From Myotis daubentonii (taxonomy: Eukaryota; Chordata; Mammalia; Chiroptera; Vespertilionidae): a stretch of DNA of 64,000 nt. The stretch is from NCBI RefSeq assembly GCF_963259705.1, contig NC_081850.1, forward strand, positions 34,625,799 through 34,689,798, in the 5' to 3' direction. Positions 36,657 through 48,138 of this stretch are shown piece after piece. The position numbers were made by a program, and so were the translations under genes. The notes beneath the pieces were generated by a model. It worked only from the letters and a program-made list of their open reading frames with translations, made no database searches and had not been told where the DNA came from. Position 1 is the first letter of the stretch. Every line of letters starts with the position of its first letter.

Positions 36657-37690
36657 TCTTCTTATAAGAGCCTTCAGTAAAAGTCTTTTATTGAAGACCA
36701 CTGCACCATGTAACTGCTCCCCAACATTCTGCTTTCCCTTTTTGTCTCACATTTTTCACTTTTAGCTAGTTATCTAGCTAGTGTATGGTGGTGGGATCCA
36801 TCTTTTTGGACAGACCTCCCAATATATGTAAGTCTTCTGTGATCCTGGCACTCAGTTTTCCTGTGTCATTTCAGGTAGAACAGTGTACACCCATGAGAAC
36901 TAGTAAACGTGTTTTGACATAGGTATGACAAGGGTGGGAAACTAGGGTTCTCACAGCTGACAGTCATTAGAAATGTTGTGTGTGGTGACACAGCATTATT
37001 AAACATTTAATTTGCTGGACAGTTGATGTAATGGTGATAGTATAAATTGTACTCTCCCCAAATGTCCTTCCCACCCCAAACAAAAATAACAGTAAGAACT
37101 AAAACTCATGCTTTCAGCATAACAAGAAGACACATACTGTCTAAACTTCAAAATACCTGCAGCTACAAAAACAAACACAAAAATCGCGTTGAGTTTTCTC
37201 CATCCTCCTGGGTTACAAGGGCAGCCCCTGGAAAATCGCATAGAAGAGAGAAGGAAGAACTAGCAGCAGGCCTGATAGGATCTAAAATCATTACCATAAA
37301 GGGAAGGTTCACTATAAGAGTGAAAACAAAAAAAAGTGATCTAGTAGATTAGGAAACTGAAAACAGGGAAGAAATGTAAAATTTCAAACAGGTGTCAAGA
37401 GACAATTTTGGAAAGATAACACTTCAGGAGACAAGAAGTTTAAAATGGAGAGGCACCCTTTGAAACCACATGTAGAAGAGAAATTTTAAAGAGCACTTTG
37501 GTAATCCTACAAGGCAAGAGAAAAAAAGCAAATAGTCCCAACCCTAGAGCCCTGATTCCCAAAAGAAGGAACCATCCAGTAAATCAGCCACATTTCAATC
37601 CTCAGAGAGGAGTGGATTTTTGAACTGGGTATCTCTCAAACTGCTCCCAACCCTAGTCCCATACACAGACGTACAGAGGCACAAACAGTT
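36657..37690. other. Unannotated region
   Basis: No gene recognised. The A-rich sequence from about 37370 may already be decayed LINE-1. Confidence 0.4.
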
Positions 37691-37699
37691 TTCATTTAT

Positions 37700-39940
37700 A
37701 AATAACTACCATAAAAATATAGCAGGAAATGAGAACCAAATTAATTCAGCTGATGAACATTCCACTCAATAACTGGAAAGGAATGAAATATTCTCAAGTA
37801 AGTATTTGGGGATTTGAAAAGCAAACCACTTTGAAATGGAAATTTAAAACCAAGAACATGAAATGGACATATAATGAAAAAGACTAAAACGAGGATGGAT
37901 TACATTCAGGAAAAACAGAGAAGAAATAGTCTAAATTATATAGGAAATGAAGAGTAATTTAAGAATTCCCTAAGGAATAAAATATTCAAACAAAAGTTAA
38001 GAGCATTGAAGAAAAACAGGAGAACATCAAGAGAATAACAAGTGAGATTAAAAGTTAAATTAAAAGAATAAAAAAGTGTTTTAAATGAAATGCATGTAAA
38101 GATGATCCAATTAGATATAATTGGAGTCCCTGAAAGAACATACAAAAATACAAAACAATGGAACAGAATTAATATTTAAAATCATGATTTTAAAAAACCT
38201 TCATTGAAATAGAAGGTTAAACAGACCAATTTCCATCAAAGAAATAGAGAAGGAATCACCAAACCTGGATGGTTCACTGGAGAATTCTATTAAAAATTCA
38301 AAGACCACATAGAGCCAGTGTTCTATAACTTACCTAAAGTGTCAAAACTCTTTTAAGGAAGTAAGCTAATGGCAGACTAATTAGAAAGTTATTACTGATA
38401 TCACTTATGGATATTGATGCAGAGGTACTTAATAAAACATTAGTAATCTACATCAAACTTCTCAATAAAACCTGATAAACCATGATTAAGCAATTTATTT
38501 TCAGGAGTGCAAGCTTGGTTCCCTACTTGGAAATCCAGGAAAATGATATACTATATTAACAGATCTAGAGAGAACAAAGATCATATGACTATCTCCAAAG
38601 GTGCTAAAAAAGACTTTGGACAAAATTCAACTTAATAAAAAATGTATTCCATTCTTAATGCAAGCATCCTACTTAATGGATGGAAAATACTAGAAGCACT
38701 TCCACTAAGATTAAGAACAAAGAAAGCATGCCTTATGTCTCCATTACTATTCAACCTTGTCCTGGAAGTAATAGCCAGGACAATTAGAGGGATGAGAATT
38801 GGAAAGAGAAAGCAATTTCTATTTGCAGATAATATGATCCTGTACCTGGAAAACCCTAGGGAAACAATGGTAAAAGTTTCTCCAATAATAAAAGAATTCA
38901 GTAAAGCAGCAGAATATAAAACTAACATAAGGAAATGGAAATTACTAGTGATTAGATACAGAAACAATAACCAGTTTGTGAATATAATGGGAGAGAAACC
39001 TCATTTAAATAGCAACAAAGGAGATTAAGTACTTAAAGTTAATTCAACATTAAATTTGTAAAAACTAAACAAGGCAATCTTTAAAACACCCCCGAAAGAC
39101 ACAGAAGCATGTGAATAAATTAAAGACTGCCCCCTCTGTTCTTGGAAAGGATGACTCACATCATAAAGATGTCACTTTCCCTAAATTAATTTAAAAGTTT
39201 AACACTATCCCAATAAAATAACAAACTTTTTGTTTAAGTGAAATTGGATGACTTAATATGAGAGTTTATATGGGAACAGTACATAGCTAGGAGAACATTA
39301 AAAAAGAAGAGTTATGCAGGAAAAGTACCCCTACCATATATTAAAAAATACCACAAAGAGAGAACTCCCCTGCTTGGATTTCTTTCTTCCTCAGAGAATA
39401 AGAAATTTGTCTTTCTCTTCATATAATTAAAACAGGAAGAGAAAGACAGATCAGTGGAATAGAATAAAAGCTTAGCAGTAGACCCAAGACTACCTGGAAC
39501 TATAATATAAAGATGTCATCTCAAACCTTCAGACCAAAGATAGATTTTTAATAAGTGATTCTGGGACAACTGGTTAGCCATTTGGAAAAAGATAAAATTA
39601 GATCATACACATCACACACAAGGATAAGCTCCAGATGGATCTGAACCTAAATATAAAAAATAAAATCGTATAAGTACCAGAAGAAAGCATACATTCTTCT
39701 TCTTTTACCTGCATGAGGAAAAATGTGATTGGTCTCAAAATACTGATGCAATTAAAGAAAGTATTAATAAAATTTAATGTAGAAAAACACAAAATGTTTG
39801 CAGTTCAATGCATAACTGACAGAGAAAATTTTGCAATATATATCACAAAGTTAATATCCTTAATATATAAGGCAATCTTAAAAATAAGGGGGAAATTCAG
39901 TAATAATGTGCAAAAGATATTAACAGATAATTCATAGAAA
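37700..39940 (+). pseudogene. Old LINE-1 copy: ORF1-like then ORF2 remnant
   Basis: A-rich decayed L1. The clearest part is a frame at 38642-39028 with the palm of the ORF2 reverse transcriptase (SPLLFNLVLEVIARTIR, then FLFADNMILYLENPRE). The catalytic FADD-type box reads FADN, so one Asp is lost. Upstream, TCACTGGAGAATTCTATTAA (38275) is the usual ORF2 segment before the polymerase. The part from about 39430 is the C-terminal ORF2 region (AGTGGAATAGAATAAAAGCTT). Stops and frameshifts occur throughout, so it is dead. Confidence 0.8.
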
Positions 39941-39944
39941 AAGT

Positions 39945-42130
39945 GAAAAATGGTCTTTCAGTGGTAGCTGAATGGATGTGATAACAAGATCCATATATAT
40001 GCTATGTACAACAGACCCACTTCGGAACAAAAGGCACATACAAACTGAAAATAAAGAGATGGAAAAAGATATTTTATACAAATGGAAATGAAAAAGGCTC
40101 GGGGTAGCAATATTTATATCAGACAAAATAGACTTTAAAACAAAAGTTATAATAAGAGACAAAGAAGGAGAGTACATAATGACAAAGGGATCAATCCAAC
40201 AAGTGGATATAATCCTTGTAAACATTTATGCAACCAACATAGGAGCACATCCTATATAATAAAAGGCTAATATACAATCAACCAAACAGTGGATCGACCA
40301 GTTGCTATGACATGCACTGACCACCAGGGGGCAGACGCTCAATGCAGGAGCTTCCCCCTGGTGGTCAGTGCGCTCCCATAGAGGGTGCACTGCTCAGCCA
40401 GAAGCTGGGCTCTTGGCTGGCGAGTGCAGCAGTGGTGGTGGGAGGGCCTTCGCGGCAGCGCTAAGGATGTCCAACTGACTGACTGCTTAGGCCCACTCCC
40501 CATGGGCCTAAGCCATCAGTTGGACATCCCCCAAGGGCTCCAGGACTGCAAAAGGGTGCAGGCTGGGCTGAGGGACCCCTCCCCTGCCCCCGAATGCATG
40601 AATTTCATGCACTGGACCTCTAGTAAATATATAAAACAAATATTGATGGATATAAAGGGAGAAAACAACAGTAATGCAATCATATGAAGGGAGCTTAACA
40701 TCGTTAACATCAATGGATAGATCTTTCAGACAGAAAATCAACAAGGAAACAGCAGCCTTAAATGACACGTTAGACCAAATGAATTGATATTTATAAAGCA
40801 TTTCATTCCAAAGCAGCAAATATACATTATTTTCTAGTGCATATGGAACATTTTCCAGGGTAGACCACATGTTAAGCCACAAAACAAGTTTCAGTAAATT
40901 TAAGGAGATTGAAATCATATCCAGCATCTTCTCTGACTACAATGATATGAAAGCAGAAATCAATTACAAGAAAAATATCTATAAAATACACAGACACATA
41001 AATCTAAATAATGTTACTAAGTAATAAATGGGTTAACCATAAGATCAAAAGATATACCAAGACATCAAAAGCTACTTGAGGAAATCAAAAGATATACTGA
41101 GACAAATGAAAATAAAACCATAACAAACCCAAATCTGTGGGACACAAGCAAAAGCAGTCCTAAAAAGGAAATTCATAACAATATAGCCAACCTCAAAAAC
41201 AAGAAAAAAATCTCAAACAATCTAACCTTAAACCTAAAGAAGAAGAAGAAAAAAAAAGACTAGGAAAAGAACAATAAAGCCCACAGTGAGTAGAAGAAGA
41301 AAATAGTAAAGATCAGAGCATAAATAAACAAGATAGAGTTTAAAAAAATGCAAAATGATCAATGAATCCAAAAACTGGTTCTAAAAAAAAAGCAAGCTTA
41401 AATAACCTTTAACTAGACTCATCAAGAAAAAAAGAGAGAGAACCCAAATAAATAAAATTAGAAATAAAAGAGGAGTATTAACAACTGACACCACAGAAAT
41501 AGAAAGGATTATAAGAAAATACTTTGAATGATTATATGGCAACAAATTAGACAATCTGGACGAAATGGATGAATTCTTAGAAATATACAGTTTTCCAAAC
41601 AGAATCAAGAAGAAACAGAAAATCTGAACAGACTAATTATAAATAGTGAATCAAAGTAGTAATAAAAACTCCCAGTAAAGCAAAAATCCTGGATGAGATG
41701 GCCTCACAGGTGAATGTTACCAAACATTCAAAGAAGAACTAACACCTGTCTTTCTCAAGCATTCAAAAAAATTCAAGAGTAGGGAAGATGCTTAAGATTC
41801 CACCAAAAAAACTACTAGAACTGATAAATGAATTCAGCAGAGTTGCAGGATACAAAATAAATATTCAGAAATCACTTTCATTTTTATAAACCAATAATTA
41901 ACTATCAAAAAGAGAAGAAGATAATCCCATTTATAGTTTCATAAAAAAAAAATAACATACCCAACAATAGCTTTAACAAAGGAGGTAAAAGACCTATACT
42001 TGGAAAATGATAAGACACTGAAGAAAGAAATTGAAAAAGATACAGATAAATAGGAGCATATCCATAAGTGGATAGGAATTATCAACATCACTAAAATGTC
42101 CATACTGCCCAAAGCAATATATAGATTCAT
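39945..42130 (+). pseudogene. LINE-1 ORF2 remnant (endonuclease onward), sense
   Basis: From 39945 the sequence reads as the L1 endonuclease domain (for example CTATGTACAACAGACCCACT and GGGTAGCAATATTTATATCA), broken at 40250 by a Helitron and resuming at 40624. Conserved pieces continue (TGGAACATTTTCCAGGGTAG, then the linker with AATCTGTGGGACACAAGCAA). A jump near 41800 joins it to the C-terminal ORF2 region (TTGCAGGATACAAAATAAAT, TCCATACTGCCCAAAGCAAT). All frames carry stops. It is a second, better preserved copy than 37700-39940. Confidence 0.8.
40250..40623 (+). mobile_element. HeliBat-type Helitron, 374 bp, inside LINE-1
   Basis: The 5' end TCCTATATAATAAAAGGCTA follows A (40249). The 3' end is CTAG (40620-40623) followed by T, with the hairpin TGCATGAATTTCATGCA upstream. 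The motif CACCAGGGGGCAGACGCTC, common in this family, is present. Removing it restores a continuous L1 ORF2 reading of the flanks (GCACA | TAAATATATAAAACAAAT), which confirms the borders and makes it younger than the L1. Confidence 0.96.
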
Positions 42131-43250
42131 ATGCACTTGAAGAGAATGTATGTTCTGTTGCTTTGGAATAATATGCTCTGAAGATATCAATTATATAATC
42201 TGATCTAGTGCTGTTTGGAAGATCTATCCATTGATGGGGTGTGTGATTGTATTGCTGTTGATCTCTCCATTTACATCTATCAGGATTTGCTTTACATATT
42301 TCGGTGCTCCTATGTTGGGTGTATAAGTGTTTATAAGGGTCATATTTTCCTGTTGGAGTGCTCCCATTATCACTACAAAATGATAATTATTTCGTGACCT
42401 TCTTTGTCTCTTAGTATAGCCTTTCTTTTACAGTCTATTTTGTCAGCTATAAGTATTGCTACCCCAGCTTTTAAAAAAATTTTTTTACACAAAATATCTC
42501 TTTTATTCCTTTACTTTTAGTCTGTGTGTATCTTTTATTCTGAGGTGTGTCTCTGGTAGACAGCATATGCATGGAACTTATATTCTTATCCATTCAGCTA
42601 CCCAATGTATTTTGATTGGAGCATTTAAGCCACTTACACTTAAAGTAATTATTTATAGGTATGTATTTATTGCCATTTTATTCTTTTAACTATGTTCCTC
42701 TCTTTTATTATCCCTCCTCCTCCTCCTCCTCTTTCTCCTTCTTAAAGAAGACCTTTTAGCATTTCATATAATACTGGTCTTCTGGTCACGAACTCCTTTA
42801 GCTTTCTGCTGTCTGGGAAGCCCTTTATTTCTTCTTTAATTTTAAATGATAGCCTTGCTGGATAAAGTAGTCTTGGTTGTAGGTCCTTGCTTTTGAATAC
42901 TTCAAGCCAATCTCTTCTCATCTGCAAAGTCTCTGTGGAGAAATCAGCTGACAGTCATATGAGAGCTCCCTTTTAGGTAACTGTCGTTCTCTTGCTGCTT
43001 TAAGATTCTTTGTCTTTAACTTTTACCATTTTAATTATGATGTACCTTGGTGTGGGCATCCTTGGGTTCATCTTGTTTGGAACTCTTCTTTGTGCTTCCT
43101 GGACTTCTGTCTTAGGGAAGTTTTAACTCATTTCTTCAAATATGTTCTTGAACTCTTGCTCTCTCTTTTCTCCTTCGGTTATGTAGACATTGTTATGTTT
43201 TGTGTTGTTCTAGAGGTCCCTTAAACTATCCTCATTAAAAAAAATTTTTT

Positions 43251-43467
43251 GCCCTGACCGGTTTGGCTCAGCGGATAGAGCGTCGGCCTGAGGACTCAAG
43301 GGTCCCAGGTTCGATTCCAGTCAAGGGCATGTGCCTTGGTTGCGGGCACATCCCCAGTGGGGGGCGTGCAGGAGGCAGCTGATCGGTGTTTCTCTCTCGT
43401 CGACATTTCTAACTCTCTATCCCTCTCACCTCCTCTCTGTAAAAAATCAAAAAAATATATTTAAAAA
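43251..43467 (+). mobile_element. Ves SINE
   Basis: Full-length: head GCCCTGACCGGTTTGGCTCA, box B GGTTCGATTCC, GGAGGCAGCTGATCGG block, CTCTGTAAAAAATCAA end and A-rich tail. Inserted in antisense L1 sequence, so younger than it. Confidence 0.96.
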
Positions 43468-43618
43468 ATAAAATAAATTTTTTTTTCTGCTTTGGTTGGT
43501 TGTGTTCTGCTACCTTGTCTTGTAAATCACTGATTCAGTCCTCTGCTTCATCTAATCTATTGTTTATTCCTTCCAGTATATTCTTCATTTTAGATATTGT
43601 ATTCTTCATTTATGATTG

Positions 43619-43741
43619 ATTACTTTTTATTGATTTCAGAGAGGAAGGGAGATGGAAAGAGAGATATAAACATCAATGATGAGACCACGACCCTCTGGTT
43701 CACAGGTCGATGCTCAACCACTGAACCACACCCGACCGGGC
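43619..43741 (-). mobile_element. Ves-type SINE with internal deletion, antisense
   Basis: Minus-strand head and tail are present but the central block (GGAGGCAGCTG and surroundings) is missing, leaving about 120 bp. Flanks TATGATTG at 43611-43618 and 43742-43749 match exactly, so the short form was probably inserted or deleted cleanly within an intact target duplication. Confidence 0.88.
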
Positions 43742-45708
43742 TATGATTGGCTCTTTATTACGGTTTTATGTCCTTTTTCATGCTGTTGTAGTTCTCAGAA
43801 AGTTCCTTGAGCATCTTTATCACCCTGTTTTGAACTTTGTGCCTGGTAAATTGTTTGTGTCTGTTTTATTTAGCTCTTTTTCTGGAGATTTCTCCTGTTG
43901 TTTAATTTGAGGCATGTTTGTTTGTCTCCACATGTTGGTTGTCCCTTGGTGTTTGTTTCTATGAATTAAGTAAATCTGCTGTGTCTCCCAGTCTTTGTAG
44001 GGTGGGCTATGTTGTACATGGGATCGGTGGCACAGTCTCCTTGATCACCCAAGCGGGGTGCTTCAGGAATGTCACTTGTGCGAGTTATGTGAGCCCTTCT
44101 GTTGTATTTGAGTCCTGATTGCTGTTGGCCTGTTTGTGTGTGGGGGCAACCCTCAGGGTGGCTTACTCCGAGGATCAACCATGACCATAGTGTACAACCT
44201 GTTGTGCAAGTCCTGACAACACAGAAGGGACGTCAACTCGGCAGGCCTAGTGCCTTCCAAGATCTCCCTTTGCATAGGCAGCTCATGAAGCTAATCGCAT
44301 CCTGCTCTGATGTTGTTTGAAGCTGACCACTGTGTCCTGGGGCCTCTTGGGAGAGACTCTGGTATAGGTCAGTGTCAGATGCTGCCTGTGACTGGCCACG
44401 GGCCACCTGTTTTAAGCTGCCACCGTTTGTGGCTGCCTCTGCTGGGCCTGGGTGTGCATGGCCAAGGTCATGCATGAGAACTACAACAGCATGAAAAAGG
44501 ACCTATGGACCCAGGCCAGCTTCCCCAGCACTGAGTCCTGTGGCAGCTCAACAAAAGGCCCCAAACGCCCAGAGACCCTCCTCCGCCTGCCTCTACCAGT
44601 AGAGCGGAGCAGTACCTACATCCACACGCTGCCTGTCACCTCGGTCCCTGAAAGAGCTCTGACGATAACCAGGTTCCACCAGGAGGGTTCGCATTGAGTC
44701 ACCAGGTAGGGGTGAGGTTCAGTCTCGGTGCCAGTGCTGGGTCTGGGCAAATTCAGCAAATTTCTCAGGGTATACCGAGTCTAGCTGCCACCCATTGGGT
44801 GTCTGCACCTTTGTGGTGAGGCCAGGTCTCAGGAAGTTGTCAGGGTTTTTATCAGGTTTTAAGGAGAATTTATCAGGCTTAAGCAGGCCAAGATTTTGCT
44901 GTATGAAGGTAAGGCTCTGCACCGGTCATTCATGCAAAGCAAAAATGACACCAGGCTAGAGCCACACAACTCAGTTTTTCTCAGATTCTGCCAGGAGCCT
45001 GGGCTCAGTAGGGAGTCAGAATGGTGGGGTTAATGGGTATCCCATGAGGTGGAGCGCCAGTCATGCTTGGTGGCCGCTGCTTCACAGCCACACAACTCAG
45101 TCACTGACACCCCTGAGTCTGCCTGTGCCTGTGTACTCCTGAGCAGGCAGCTGACTCCTCAGTAAGGTGTGAGCTGTGCAGGTTGGGACAACAGGTGGGG
45201 CTATTGCATTCACCCAGACTGATACCATAAGGAGGGGAGAGTTCCACCCAGGAAAGATGGTGTTTACAGTGTGGGAGAGGGACTTAGCACAGAGGTTCTG
45301 GCAACTGTCCCTTCAGCTCTCTTCTCAGAGCTGCAAGCCCCAGACTCTCCTCATGCACCTCTAGTCTGTTCTGCCCTCCCTCCACAGGAGCCCATGTTGA
45401 GTGTCTGTGAACAAGATTTTGTGTGTTAACCCTTTAAGCATGTGCCTGTGTCTCTAGCAGATTTATGTCTCTCCCTGGAAGACAGACTCCCAACTGATTT
45501 TCATGCCAGATGTTATATGGGTGCCTCTTATGGGCTCTGATGCTCTGGGTTGGGGGTCCTAGCATGGGTTTGAGACTTTATGCCCCTAAGGGGGAACCTA
45601 TACAGCTGACATGTCACTTCTAGGATAATAGCCACCAACTGTGGGAGAGGGGCCAGCCCTTTTCACATCCCCACCCATCCTACCAGTCTTGCTGTAGCTT
45701 CTTTTATA

Positions 45709-45759
45709 AATCTTTGATCTTCTGTAAATCCTTGATCTTCTGTAAATCCTTCATCTTAT
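45709..45759. repeat. 18-bp tandem repeat, about 3 units
   Basis: Unit GTAAATCCTTGATCTTCT repeated with minor changes. Confidence 0.85.
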
Positions 45760-45981
45760 GACTTCTGATCAGGGAGTCTCCAGTTGCTTATTTTGGTTGA
45801 TTGATCTATGTTTTAGTTATAATTCCAGTTTGGTCCCAAGAGGAGGTGAATATAGTTTCCACCTACTCCCCTGTCAATAGAAACATCAATGTGTGGCCTA
45901 CCCTAGAAAATGTTCTATATGCACTGAAGAGAATGTATATTCTGTTGTTTTGGAGTAAAATGCTCTGAAGATGTCAATTAT

Positions 45982-46063
45982 ATACATCTGATCTAGTGTG
46001 TCGTTTAAAGCTGCTGAGAGATATACATCTGATCTAGTGTGCCACTTAAGGCTTCTGACCCGG
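45982..46063. repeat. 41-bp tandem duplication
   Basis: ATACATCTGATCTAGTGTG recurs 41 bases later, followed by a similar TTTAAAGCTGCT / TTAAGGCTTCT continuation. Confidence 0.75.
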
Positions 46064-46560
46064 TGTGACGAACACGGGCATAATGCTCCAGGATGGAGTT
46101 TTTCCCTTGATCTTGGATCCTGCTTGGGTGTTTTCTGTTATCTTGTCCTCTAAATTGGTGATTTGATCTTCTGCTTCATCTAACCTGCTATTGATTTCTT
46201 CTAGTGTGTTCTTCATTTCCACTATTGTATTCTTCATTCCTGACTGGTTCTTTTTTAATGGTTTATTTGTTGTTGTTTTCTATGCTTCCTGTCTCTTTAA
46301 GTTCTCACTGAATTTATACATTTATCCCCTAAATTCCCTGAGCACAGTTATAACCATTGTTTTGAACTCTGTATCTGGTAGATTGCTTTCCTCCATTTCA
46401 TGTAGTTCTTTTTCCTGGGGATTTCTCCTGTTCTTTCATTTGGGGCCTGCTTCTTTGTCTCTTCATTTGGCTGCCTCTCTGTATTTGTTTTTGCGTATTA
46501 GGCAGATCTGCTATCTCTCCCTATTTTTGTAGGATGGCATTATATGGTAAGTGCTTTGTG

Positions 46561-47488
46561 GGGCTCACTAATACATTCTCCCTGGTCACCTGAGCCAGCT
46601 GCTTCAGGAATGTCTCTAATCCTAACCCAAGCAGCATTACCACCAGCCTAGACAAGGGCATTTTCCCACTCCCCAAACATTCAGTGAGATGATAGCCTGG
46701 AAATACTCAGAAATGAGGATTCCCACTTATACCAGGCCCACAAGTTTTTAAGTCTCCCAGCTAAAGGAATAGGGACTTTATCCAAATATTTCACAGTGAG
46801 AATAGTCATAAAAATAAATATGAACAGCCATGTTATTTTTATGAGTTAAGAAACTTTCCAAACACTGTACAACCAAATTTCTATAAATAATTAAGAGTTG
46901 GTTTTCCTCTATCTTAAATTCAGTTATCATATAAAAGTTTCCTATTGGTAATAGGAGAGAATTGGTGGGATTTTTAGAAATGAAAGGTCATATTAAGAAG
47001 CAAGAAAAAAAATCCTTCCAACAGTGTACAGAAGTTCAACCCCAGCCAGGTGAATATCATTCTCCCACAAGTATGCATGGGGAAATATTCTATTTAACTA
47101 TATTCAATTACTTTTCAAATATATGCTCTGAATAGTTTCAATGTTACACTTGTCTTTGGAGTAGCCAATATCTGCTTTCTTATGGCTAAAAGAACTTTCA
47201 TTTGAACCAGAAACTAAACAAAAATTAAACTGTTAAAAATTTGACTTAACACAGCCTTTCTATTTTGGTTAAGTAAAAAAAATAATTTCTTACTTAAGGG
47301 ATGTGTTCTTTTATATTCCACAAAATATTTTGAAACATATTTTTATAAAGAGGCTTTTATTTAGCAATCAAATAAATGAATAAATTATATTTGAACTCTG
47401 GCTTGAAACCTCACTAAATCTAGACAGAAAGACTAAGAAAGAATTTGAAAAATATTTTACATGAACTTCCAGAGTATCAGGAGAATTG
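46561..47488. other. Unannotated AT-rich region
   Basis: No recognised gene or young repeat between the L1 block and the inverted duplication. Confidence 0.45.
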
Positions 47489-48077
47489 TCAAATTAGAGA
47501 CTTTTCTTCTGGTAAGTCAGTATTTTCTTTTAGCGCATCAACTTCTATTTCATTATCTTCTTTCAGTTCATGTGAGAGGAACCCCAGGTCTTTGTCTGTC
47601 AGTACACAGAGACCCTGCACCCACTTTAGCAGCTGCTCAGCTTCCCTCCTCCATGTGACCAGGATTGGTGGACCCATCCCCCTCCAACTCCCTGCAATGT
47701 CATCATTGCCTGATGGGCAGTCTCAAACACTCATCTTTGAAGATTTCTGCAAGAATTTCTTTGAGGGAACCCCTTAGGGTGAGCACTGCTAGGTGAAGGT
47801 GTGCGCCTGTAAAACTGTGACACGTCCTGCACACTGTTCTCCCACAGGAGGGGCCTCCCTGTACCCCTAGGGGATCTGCTGGAGCCTCTGTTGCCTCACC
47901 TTGTCCCCAGGGCTAGTCCTCACTAGACAAGGAGCCCGCCAGTCTGAGGGTGACAGGGCTCTCTCCCCAGTGTTGACAGTGTCTCCCCTCTGGGGAGGTG
48001 GGGCATCTCTGACATGTGCTGGTGTGTGCGCTGTTCTAGACAGACAGTGGTGATGCTTGCCCAGCATCGTGAATGAA
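47489..48077. repeat. Left outer (diverged) arm of the inverted duplication
   Basis: The reverse complement is recognisably homologous to 51536-51570 plus 52105-52520. For example ACATGGAGGAGGGAAGCTGA followed by GCAGCTGCT is shared, as are CACTGGGGAGAG-type and GGGAGAACAGTG blocks. Identity is clearly lower than in the inner arms, with several indels. A minus-strand frame (47677-47489) contains WRREAEQLLKWVQGLCVLTD and an acidic continuation. The right-hand counterpart has a one-base insertion that breaks this frame. It may be a relic of a further exon. Confidence 0.7.
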
Positions 48078-48120
48078 CTTCATGCTCAGGAATGGCACCA
48101 TTTAAAATACAAACAATGAC

Positions 48121-48126
48121 TTTATT
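48121..48126 (-). terminator. Polyadenylation signal, left palindrome gene
   Basis: AATAAA on the minus strand, followed by GTCATTGTTTGTATTTT, a T/G-rich stretch suited to cleavage. It lies 13 nt past the proposed stop codon, unusually close. Confidence 0.6.
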
Positions 48127-48138
48127 ACTTAACATGGA

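Larger units (their letters stand above)
42131..46560 (-). pseudogene. LINE-1, antisense: ORF2 start, ORF1 and 5' UTR remnants
   Basis: On the minus strand, 46560 down to about 43750 corresponds to L1 5' UTR and ORF1, 43250 to about 42640 to further ORF1/ORF2 junction sequence, and 42480-42131 to the ORF2 endonuclease. A 63-residue frame at 46237-46046 (-) is ORF1 coiled coil (EEINSRLDEAEDQITNLEDK). The endonuclease segment at 42131-42480 is the reverse complement of the same segment in the adjacent sense copy (39945-40250 and 40624-40900), so the two L1s meet in opposite orientation near 42130. It may be more than one insertion: the 45890-46060 segment repeats endonuclease-like sequence. Not coding-competent. 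Confidence 0.7.

Noticed and set aside
38642..39028. 128-codon frame with reverse-transcriptase similarity considered as a live gene
   Set aside because: It is a fragment of LINE-1 ORF2 with a degenerate catalytic box (FADN) and stops on both sides.
45709..45759. Short regularly spaced repeats considered as a CRISPR-like array
   Set aside because: Head-to-tail 18-bp tandem copies without spacers, in a mammalian genome; ordinary minisatellite.
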